Below are positions 14,001-25,741 of a stretch of 64,000 nucleotides of DNA, one piece after another; within the stretch, counting starts at the first letter, position 1, and the number at the start of each line of letters is the position of its first letter. The notes beneath the pieces were generated by a model. The model was not told the origin of the DNA and ran no database searches. It saw only the letters and a program-made list of their open reading frames with translations. The position numbers and the translations under genes were made by a program. The DNA is from Lumbricus rubellus (Eukaryota > Annelida > Clitellata > Crassiclitellata > Lumbricidae): the NCBI GenBank assembly GCA_945859605.1, contig OX243822.1, positions 23,652,144-23,716,143 on the forward strand, given 5' to 3'.

Positions 14001-17000
14001 AACAAAGTACGTGTTCTAAGCAAGTATAAACTGCCTATTTCCCGACTGTCTGCACCTAAAACTGCTCTAGAAACAGTCCTATTAATTTCATTTTGTTGAC
14101 GTCTCTTATGTTATGTCAGTACAAATGTTAAAAAAGAAAATTTTGAAAAAAAAGTTAAAAAAAGTCAAAATTTTGAAATTTTTTGTTTAAAAATAAAAAT
14201 ATTTTACAAAAAGTATTTGGGTCGCGGCCGTAAAAATGGGTCGGTCGGGTTACCGGAAACACAACAATTTTTTTACGCCCTAGGTGAACAGCTTTTCAAC
14301 TATGTGCGTTGAGAAAACTGTGTTGCATTGTTTGATCAGTTTAGGAATTTTAATATGGAAGAATAGCCATAGTAGTTTAACCCTTTAATGCCGGGGGGTA
14401 TAGGATTTCCCACACCATTTACTACCATCTTGGCATAAAGGGTTAACATCTTTATTATCTGTAGGGTTCTTTCTTGCATCAAGCTTGTTCCAATTGGGAG
14501 AAACTACTACAGTCCTTCTCAGGCAATCACTGTTCATCAGCACAAGTAAGTGAGAACTGTATTTTGAAAATTGTGCTTTGGTCTCTTCTGGTGTGTTGTT
14601 TGAATGTTCGATTCATCGTTGCTCAATTAACCCCTTCGCTGCCACGAAATCATGGGTTAAATGACACCCGATGTGCCACCGCATAACATGCAAATGTACA
14701 ACAAATTTTATTGCTGCAATTATAGTTTAGGTGTGACATTCATTTTTGAAATGACTATAATTCAATAAAAATCTCATGTTTATGTGAACACGTGATATTA
14801 ATAATTTATTTTCATCAGATTCTGGTCACCTAGTATAGGTAGCCTATGCTGGAGGTAGAGGTAGAGGCTAGAAGGTATCTTTGCTGAAAAGCACATACAC
14901 TTTGAACTGAATGTTCAGAACAACTGCTACAGGCTGGGTCATTATTTTACCCAGATGCTACTTTGAGAACTTTATTTTAATATTATAAATTGCAAAGCCA
15001 TCATCCATACATAGAGCAGGTTTTGACAGACACAGCGTCGGTTGAGAATTATAAGGCTCTATGTCCATTTTTTTAAATTTTTTAGTTATTGGTACCATGA
15101 CGTAGATCTTGTTCAGGGCTATCATCTCATGTGAGAATCTAAGCTGGATCTTCAATAGTAAAAGAGATATTTACTAAATTAAAAGGCTCTATGTCCCATG
15201 CATTTTAACAGACGTCTACGCTGCAAAGTTTTCATCTTTTTGAGAATTATAAGGCTCTATGTCCAACAGCAAATAAGACCGCTGCGTTCAAGTCACATGA
15301 TTTGAATAAATTACGTATGCAGCAAATAAGACCGCTGCACAGAAGTCACGTGATCTCAATCTATTAATAATAACTGGACCCACGCATTCTGTACATTGAG
15401 TGTCATAACTTTCATAAGGCTCTATGTCCAATTTTTGGGCATGAAGCTTTCTTTAAAAAAATTAATAAAAAATGTTTTTACGTTTTATTCACAACTTTTT
15501 TCAATGTACAATGTTACTTAATTGACAAATGAACTAAATCCGTTAGTTAAATTTGTAATATTTTCAGTATTGTTTGTGTGCTTCAATGCTGAACTTTCAA
15601 ACTGGAATAAAAAAATTTCAGCCCTCGCATTGAGTATTATAAGGCTCTATGTCCAATTTTTGGGCATGGGGCTTTCTTTAAAAAAATCATTAAAAATATT
15701 TTTACGTTTTATTCACATATTTTTTCAATGTACAATGTTACTTAATTGACAAATGAACTAAATTTGTTACTTACATTTGTATTATTTTCAGTACTGTTTG
15801 AGTGCTAGATTGTTGAACTTTCAAATCTCGGAATATTACTTTGGACATAGAGCCTTATAATTCTCAACCGACGACAGGCTGAAAGTGACTTAGATACATC
15901 TGCGATAAAACGCCTAAAACGTTCAACATTGGCTTATTTAGTACATCGACTATGACCGTACAAACTGAGCATAAAAGTAGTCCAATACCAGCTAAAATAT
16001 TGAACAACATAACATATTGGCTTTCAGGTGCCACTACTTTGAATAATAATCAGTGCCTCCAGTGCTACACTAAGCACAGAGGCAGTTGTATTTATTGACG
16101 AGCGGCGCTCGTCATAAGGGCACACAGCCTACAGATAGTTCACATGACGAGCGGCGCTCGTCATAAGGGCAGCGAAGGGGTTTAACATTTATCCATGAAT
16201 CTTGAGCTATAAACTTGACTAAGCATATATCTAATTCCATGCAGGTCTGTATAGTGAGCAGGTCTATGTGGGCAGGTAATTTGTTAATTATCTGAGCTGT
16301 CTGTTATCTGGTAACTAGAAGAGTACAGGTAATGTTCAGATAAATACACCGCCACATTCTTTGTATTCCAGCTAAATGCAATTTGTTTTGCCTTGTTTGC
16401 ATACTTTGAAAATGTATTTAGTGAAATCTTTGGATTCTGTAGCTTCTGCTTGGTTGTTTTTGTTTGCCGTATGCACAACACCACTAGGTGTACTGCTTGG
16501 CAGTTATTTTTACTATTTCTATGACACCCAAATGTAAATTTCATTTGATGGTTTGTTTCTGAACAGATGAGATATTTGAGTTATCCTGTTAGCTGAGCAC
16601 TGTGTAAGGCACCCTTGCAACCAATATTTTTTTCGTTTATTATTTTTCATTTTCTATTTTTCGTATCGTTTTATTTTATGTTTTATTTTTTTTTATGTAA
16701 CTTTATATATTTATATTTATGGGGGTGCTCGATAGTACAGTGGTTAGTGCGCTGGACTGTCGACTGAGAGGTCGGGGTTCAACCCCCCGCCGGGGCAGAA
16801 ATTTGTATAGAGATTTCTGTTCCACAACCACCCCCTAGCCGACTCGGCTATGATGAGACGGTGAGGGAGAGGATTGGCCACCGCCCTCAAATGCCGAGGC
16901 CTTGAAAATGCAGTCACCAACACTTCTTCCCCATTAACATTTAACTAATGACGATCGAACGACTCAGAAAACAACTAGAAAGAAGCCCACTCGAACGACT

Positions 17001-20000
17001 TAACGACTCTCCGAAAACAACTAGAAAGAAGCACACTCGAACGACTCTCCGAAAACAACTGGAAAACTGACTCTAACAACAAAATCCTACCTAGCGTTCG
17101 GTTAATAATTCTGGCTATAACCGTTTCCTCGTGCAGTGGTTAGCTACAAATCTTAACCATCCATTACTTCCATGTTCTTTATTCTCTTTCCATCAGTCGA
17201 GTGACGACGATGAGGCTCCCACATGACTTCTCCAAATTTCTCCGTTTCTGATGAGATCCCTTGCTCTTGACATGTCAATATTCATAGATCTCTTTCAGGT
17301 CTTCCTTAACGTTGTCCATCCAGGTTTTTGGTTGTCTTCCTCTGCTTCTCTCTCCCTCTATGTGCCCGTGCAAGGCCGTGAGGGGTAGTTTTTTCCTTCC
17401 ATTCGCTCCACATGGCCGAACTATCTGAGCCTTCTTTTTCTGTTTTTGTCCACCACCGTTTCTTCTGCGCCTCTCTTGTCTTGTTTCTGATTCTCTCTCT
17501 CCTGCTCCTGCCCTTGATTCGTCTTAGCCAGCCCATTTCAGCTACCAGCAAGCAGTCTTCTCTCGTCCTCTCTACTTCCATGTTAACATTCTATAAGACT
17601 TAACCGGGATTCCTTGTGCATTTCGGCGTGGTTTAAGTTTAAACCGTTACCGCCCAATAATTTCATGCAAATGCCGGTTCAACTTGCCTCAGGTTCAACC
17701 GTCCAATTACATACATTTCGTCTGGTTAACTTCCCAGTTCGTAACCGGGTCAATTACATGGCAAAGCTTAAAAAAAGCTTTGGGGGGGGGTGCCTTGTAG
17801 AGTAATGGTTAACACGCTGGCCAAGAGTGCGAGAGGTAGCAGGTTCGAGCCCCCTTTGGGCGGATTTGATTTGTAGGCTGCTATTAGCGCCATTGTAATT
17901 GCAAAGCTGTCTGCTCAGTTGGTAGTTAAGTTTAATTAAGATTACTGCATAACTTGTAAATGTAAAGCGCAGTGCGTCTTGCAGGCGTTTCAATAAAGAA
18001 AATATATTATTATTATTATTATTAAGCCTTTAACTCTATAACTTGACCGCACCAGGTGAACTCTTAGCAATAAGCGTACTTGATGAACTCCAGTACAACC
18101 AAAGTTCGCTACACCATGCACAGCTGGGAGCCCAAGTGCAGCAATGCCTTCGAATGACATTAAAAAGATTAGGATTACTATTCAGTGTTAGTTTGCTTGT
18201 GGGACAGTTGATATAAATTGGGTGTTAGTTCTGAAGTATGTTATTTCAGATTGGAGGTGTGGCCAGGATTCGTGACTTCCATTCTGCAGTTTGAGAAGAA
18301 TGTAATGTTGATTGCTGATATGAGTCACAAGATCCTCAATGGAACAACAGTGTGGAGTGTTATGCAGGAATTGTTTCAGAAATCTGGATTCAACAATCAG
18401 CGATATCGTGATTCTTGTGCGAAAAAGCTGGTGGGAGAAATTGTGTTAACGAGGTACAATATCGTGTTTATGCATGGTCAAATATAGATTGTGGTTTTGT
18501 TTTTAGCACTTTGTTTGCATTATATATGTGTATTTACTACACGGTGATTCATAAAAAAGTACTGTACTTTAGTCAACATAACTCAGGCCCCCCCAAAAAT
18601 AATGTGGTGTTTCCGGTAACAGAGCTAAAAAAAACTTGGGTAGGCAGGTCGAAAAATATTTTTATTTTGGTCAAATATTTTTATATAGTGACTATCTGAA
18701 AAATTATACCCCTCTGCTCTTTTTTGCACAAAGGTACACGCTGCAACAAAGTACGTGTTTTAAGCGAGTATAAACTGCCTAGTTCCCAACTGTTTGCACC
18801 TAAAACTGCTCCAGAAAACATTCCTATTAATTTCATTTTGTTGGCAACTTTTCTGGTAAGATAAAGTGGGAAAGTAAGGGTAAGATGGGTGCGAACAGAA
18901 CATCATCACTAGGGGTCGTTCCAGACTGGCCGAGCCAGTGACCTAGAGGTTGCGAAATTTATTTTCTCTAGCCACCGTTAGAGGCGGCTCAAGTGAGAAT
19001 GATAAGGCTAGAGGTGTCTCAAGACTGGCAGCGGGATGTCCGCCATTGGCTTCCACGCATGCTTCGAGCCGTACACGCCACTGACTATAACTAGGGTTGC
19101 CAGGCAGCCTTGAGTAAATTACCGGACTTTGTATATATATATATATAATGTAATTATATATATATAATTTAGAAGAACATATATATATATGTATATATAG
19201 GGGCTATAAATTTGATATGCTGCATTGCTGCAACCCTGGCGTCATGCATGAAAGCTGATTGTGCGTATACTATAGAAGATTAATAGTCTGATGAGAGATG
19301 CCACTCTAATTCTGAGACTTGTGATGTTGAGACAAGTCTTGGGAAGGTGGGAAAAGGCGGAGCAGTTGGCGATGGGCAGAGATGAGTGGAGGGAATTGAT
19401 GCGTTTCGTTTCCCGATATGCAGACCTGCGCGGGGACTGAGTGGAATGATCTTGGCAGGGTATGACTAATCTGAGGTATACGACTTTACGTAGGGTACAT
19501 CATGTAAGCTTATGAAGAAATCTGGAGCAGTGACATTCATCATGTTGATAGACCTATATCGGATATCTTGTAATCAAGTGTACTGTGTACAGCTGAACGG
19601 TTGGTTTAGCCTGGCCTGTCTCCAGACATAATTATACTTGTGTATCCAGCCACATTAAGCAATGGCATATTCATTTATCTGTCTGTGTATTGTCCTACCT
19701 ACCACGTGTCCCAGGTTGACTGCATTTGAAGAGGTAGAAAAATGGCAATATAATTGGAAAATCGCAAACAGGTGTCTATTTATGGACCCAAGAAACGATT
19801 CACTCCAACACTTGTTGCTCTAGCAATAATTATTTACCGGACACCACCATGTCCGGTAATGCCTGAAATTTCTAACCGGACAGATTGTGCAAATACCGGA
19901 CTGTCCGGTTCATTACCGGACGCCTGGCAACCCTAACTATAACAGCAGCATCGACGACCAGTGGGTTCATGTTAATCTGGGTGTTCCTCAAGGTTCAGTT

Positions 20001-23000
20001 CTTGGACCTCTTTTATTTATTCTTTACACGGCTGACATCTCTTCCCTTTTTCGGATTTGTAGTGCTGCTGGCCATCTATTTGCTGATGATGTTCAGGCTT
20101 TTGTCCATGGTCCCTCATCTTCCCAGCTGCTGTTAGTCGCGCTTATTGAATCCCTTACTAATCATCTCCACTCATGGATGTCTTCTAATCGCCTTTCACT
20201 CAATACTTCAAAGACTCAATTCATCTGGCTAGGTACTCCCCAGCAGCTCCAGAAGCTTAATTTCATTCTGCTCTCTGAAAAATTCCCGCTGTTTTCCTTC
20301 TCTTCAAGTGTGCGGGATCTGGGTGTTGTACTTGATAGCTCACTTACCTTTACTGAGCATATTTCCAATGTTACACGCTCGTCTTATTTTCATTTAAGAC
20401 GTCTCAGAGTCATTCGTCGCTCTGTCTCCTCCTCCATATTCACTACCTTAATTCATGCTTTTATATGTTCACGAATTGACTATTGCAATGCTCTCCTCGT
20501 TGGTCTTCCTAAAGTTCGTCTTTCACCGATTCAGTCGGTTCTCAACTCAGCTGCTAGATTGATTGCCCGCCTTCCCAAGTACTCTCACATATCTGCCTTT
20601 ATGTTCCATGAACTTCACTGGCTTCCTCTCCGTGCTCGCACACAATTTAAGATCCTCACTCTGATCATTAAGGCTCAACGGGGTCTTGCCCCAAAATATC
20701 TGACTAATGTTTTACTTTGTCCTCACTCGGCTTCCTCCCACCGTCCACTTCGCTCATCCACCAGATTTGACCTCTTGGTTCCTCGGTCTAGAACTGCTAT
20801 GGCTCAGTCTCGATCATTTGTCTCAATTGGTCCTTCTCTTTGGAATGCCCTTTCTCCTTCTGTTCGCTCTACACTTCTTGCTGGTAGTCTCTCCTCTGCT
20901 TTGTCTCTTCTCAAAACTTGTTTCTTCTCGCGGGGCCTTGCGCACTGGGAGCGCCTCTGAACGGTTCACCCTACTAGAGGCGCTTTATAAATGTTTAAAT
21001 ACAATACAATACAGTTGATCAAGTTCATCCCAAGCATTAACAATTCGCTCGTGGAGTTCTTAGATGTTTCTGACCTTTGTCTTGTATACTTTCTCCTGCA
21101 TTACTCCCCAAATTAATAAATTACAAAGAATTTTGTTGGTAATTATGTACGGATCAAAAAGGTTTTAAAATTTTCTAATTGATTATTATCTACTATAGTT
21201 TTTTCATTCATATATTAGAGCCTTGGAATTTTTCCGGACACAGTGTATTTCCAATATGAGATTTTGAAGAAATAATATACCCTATTATAAATTACTAATT
21301 CATTCATTATTCATTAAATGCATTTATATAGCGCCTCTTGTAGGGGTAGGCACTCCCAACCTCTGTTGTAATTTTTCATATTACTAATTGCGTCACCACC
21401 GTGCTGTTGCTCGATCACTTACATCTTTTGCCATTGTTACACTGATCTACTCCTTGATCATTGCCCGACTAGATTAAGTTAGGGCCGCCAGAAATTCGCG
21501 ATCTTGCGAAGCGCAAATTTTGTGCAAATTTAAAGGTTTCGCGCAACAACGCAAAAGTTGGCAATCTGCGCGATTTTAGCGCAATTTTTGATAAAATCTT
21601 GCTAATTTATCTAAACAAGCGATGATAATGATATCGCTTTCGTTGCATGAAATAATTATTGTACAAGTGTATAATAACATAATTTTTTAAGGCAAGAATA
21701 TTTCGTTTTGGTCTGTAATTCGTTAAAATGTAATTTTTCTTGGAAAACGATGTAACAGCAAAGACAACTAAAATCAACTGAGTTGTATGTCCATTTTCGT
21801 AATGTTAAATATTCGGTCCGATGATCGTCCGTTGGTTTGGCTCTCGAGTACAAGTCGAAGACCTTTTTCGTGGTTTTTTAAATAGACTTAAATATCTCGA
21901 CTTATAGTCGAGTATATACGCGGTACTCTCGAGAAATGGAAGTCGTGTGGTTTGTGATTGAAGCAAAGGAGAGACTATACTCCATTGTTGCAGTCTACCA
22001 TCTTCCCATTCCTTTAGGGAATGACGGTTAGAAGATGTTCATAGATGCAAACCATGGGATAGACTCAGGAACAGCAAACGTGTTTAGGTGGTGATAATAA
22101 GCAAGGATTTTATTCTCTAATGACTTAATTCTCTATTTCTCATTTTGCCAGCTATGCAGCATAGCAACCATAGTATCATTCATGGTTGTTTCTCTAATGT
22201 TTAGATTTTGTAAGGCCTTTAGTGTTAGAGACGCCTGATTTCAGACAGGCCTGTGGATCCTCATCTTAGGCCTTCTATAATCCAAAGAAAATCCATGAGC
22301 AAAATCCCATTGACTGTTACATAAAGTTCGATATTTGCTTTATAGGTACAACAATAAGACCTATCGTTTGGATGATATCGATTGGAGCAAGAACCCTGAA
22401 AGTGTTTTTGCAACTGACAAAATGGACATGACATTTGTTGACTACTACTCCAAGGTATGTTAGAAATCTGTTAATAGTAACACTTTTGCAGGTAGGTACG
22501 TTGCTTTTGGTGAATTTGAGCTTTATTAGTTGCTGTCTAACCATTCCATTTTTCAATCTTGCTATGTCGAGTTGTACATAGACAGGAGATCCTTTGGGTC
22601 TGTTGGAGGATTGCGGAGAAGGGAGGAGGATTCAAGGTCGAGTTTGAATGCATCAAGGTCGATGGAGCTGATGCGGCGGAAAAAGCATTGTTTGGGTGGA
22701 GGGTGAGGAGATGTTTCGATATTGAGTTGGGTGAAGATAGGGTAAAATCAGAGGGTGAGTTGAGTTTACTGCTGAGGATCGGTGATAGGGCGGATGAGAC
22801 TCAGGAAATGACTAAGTTGAGAGTACGACCATAATTCTGAGTTGGGAAAGAAACATGTTGGGTCAGATTGAAAGCAGACAGAGTGGAAAGGAACTGGCAT
22901 GCAAATGGAACGGCGGGGTTGGCAACGTGGATGTTGAAATCGCCAGTGATGACAAATTCATGAGGTGTTGTTACAGCGACAGTTAGAAATGAATTGAATT

Positions 23001-25704
23001 CTTCGAGAAAATCACTGGTTTTTTGCAGAGTAGGACGGTAGACATTGAAGATCGTTAGTTTAGATACATGTTGGCAGTTTGAGAATGATTGATGCTGATT
23101 CAAAGGTTTTGTAAGGGTAAGTGGGTGATGCGAAAACAGTTGTTGGTTCGTGGATTAGGAAGGCAATTCTGCCCCCCTAGATTGGATGTTGAACTTTTGA
23201 ATGAATTTTTAGGCTGTCGGGGTGAACTTGTGAGCGAATATCTGTCAGGTATACAGCTAGAAAGTTGAGCAAGAGTGGCAGATGAGTTTATCCAGGTTTC
23301 GGTTAGGGCGATTGCATCAGGATGGTGGTTAGATAATGTAATTAGGTCATGTAGCGCAGTGTAGTGTTTTTCGTTGAGAAGCGACCGGATATTGAGTTTG
23401 CAAAGGTTGAAGTGAGATGAAGAAATTGGACCGGGTTCAAGCAGATGTCTTCGCAGAGGAGAAGAAGAAATAGACATGGAAATAGTTTCTCAGACTTCAC
23501 GTTGATTCGAGGTTGTGTGAAAAAGTATGAGAATGGAATGGTTGCCAGGGCGCCAAATGTGGCTGCGGCTGTTGTGCTGCAGGCTTCGTGTGGGTGAGGG
23601 GAGGAGGAAGAGTGAAAACTGAGAAGTGACTGGATATTGAGTTTACAAAGGTTGAAGTGGGATGAAGAAATTGGACCGGGTGCTCTGATGTCTCCACAGA
23701 GGAGAAGAAGAAATAGACATGGAAATTGTTTCTCAAACTTAACGTTGATGCGAGGTCGTGTGAAAAAGTATGAGAATGGAATGGTTGCCAGGGCGCCTAA
23801 TTCGGCTGCGGCTGTTGTGCTTCATGCTTGCCGTGGTTGAGGGGAGGAGGAAGAGTGATAACTGAGGCAGTGTAGAAATAGGAGGAGGACTGTTGATGCA
23901 TGCATAATGAGATGGATGTGGATGGAGTTGGTTGTCCAGATGAGAGCAATGCCGGTGCAAGGGCCGAGATTTGAAAAACAAAAGGATGAGACAGAAAGGA
24001 TATTTTAAGCAATTAGGCCATCCAGAGAGATGAAAAGTATTGGAACTGACTCACCAAATCGAAGAACAGGTCCATGCTGAAATTCTGGATAAATATGTTG
24101 AAGGAGACGACGAGAAGGAAAGATAAATTAGCTTAGCTAAAAAATGTGCCGTGCTTCTGCTGGCTTTCCCGGACGCCAAAATTGTCCTGAACATGTATAG
24201 TAGAATGTCGTATACATGTATTCAAACGCGCCTATTCCCAATGTTCTAGAACGCTCCTGTGATTTTATTAAAAAAATTCGAAAATGTACAGAAATACATG
24301 CAAAATTTGTGTTTAACTTCGCTTTCGCCATATATACAATGCACTTGTTTTCAAATTCCTGAATGCGATTTCCTTCCTCCTTCTTCAAAGTCCAGGCCTC
24401 GCACCCGTACATCGCCACTGGCCACGCCAAAGCCTTCATCAATCGCAATTTAGTGTTGCTGTTGATGGACTTGCTTTCCGTAACTTTGTCAGTTTGGCCA
24501 TAACCGTCATCCCCTTTGCCATCCTTGATTTAACGTCACTCGTACAATTTGTGTCTTTGGTTAACTCTTTAGCGCACTCATTAATTGCCCAATTTGAAAA
24601 TGCTAATAAAAATCTTATATCTTGTGTGCTCGTGGCGTCATTGGAATGTGTGTATACATTGCATGATGGAATGTTCATTGTGCACAGTGAAGTTTGAATT
24701 TAAATACGAAATTGCAATGGTTTGCACAGATTTTGGATTAAAACATTCACAGTAATGTTCTAGAAAAAATCATTTATAGTTTTTTTTATCTAACATTTAA
24801 CATCAACAACAGCAGTTAGGTGCATGTTCATTGTATTGTATAAAATTGTTTAGCCATAGGCGCCTGTTTATGGCTGCCGTAGGTGCTGGTTCATGGCTGC
24901 CGCTATTGTATCTTATTTTTTATACATTATTATTACTTTATTATTATTTCTGTGTTTTATTTTACATTTTTGACATGTATGCGTGTGCGCTTGTCATATG
25001 CAAATAAAGGCTACTTACTTACTTACTTAGAACATTGGGAATAGGCGCGTTTAAATGCATGCGTTCAATCGTTCATATGTACAGGAAGGTAAGACCATTT
25101 TGGCGTTTTGACCGCATGTACACTTCTGTACCTATACCCCATTTATTCCTTTCTCGCTTAAAAAGTGCTACCTTATTTAGTTGTTGTTGAACTGGCAGCG
25201 TTTCTTAGTAGATTACCTTGATTACCTTTGCTAGATGCAAAAGTCAATTATAATAATAACAGTAATAACAACGCGATCGCATTCCGAGACACTTTTGATA
25301 ATCCGGACAATGACAAGTAGGGTCATTCTGGACTAGTATTTTAACCAGTAGTTAGTGTCATGAAGTCCCTGAGAGATCCTAAATATCTTGGGGTCCCCAA
25401 AAAATATTTGGGTCGTCACTTGACGAAGACGACGGACGAAATGAGAGAAACGACGTTCCTCTACCAAAGTCTTTCGGTGACCATTCAGCGCGCTAGCGCT
25501 GTGGCCTTAGCGGGTTCTTTTGTTGCAGTGTGATAATAATAGTAATAATAATATAATAAATATAATAATAATAATGAATTAATGCTGTGGCTTTCACAGG
25601 TTTCTTTATTAAGCCTCTAACTGACATGGATGAGGGTGGTTGGTCTCACTGAAATTGATTTATTTTGTTTGAATGGAATTTTTGTTGAAGAGAATAAATA
25701 ATAA

Positions 25705-25741
<37 letters not shown>

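Noticed and set aside
15036..15873. CRISPR-like array of ATAAGGCTCTATGTCC repeats
   Set aside because: Spacing is irregular, one copy is inverted at the terminus, and the element has TIRs and a TSD.
16740..16800. Possible functional tRNA gene
   Set aside because: Box A and B are present, but there is no matched acceptor stem and the body continues as a repeat; SINE is the better call. The same applies at 17800, 34480 and 36890.
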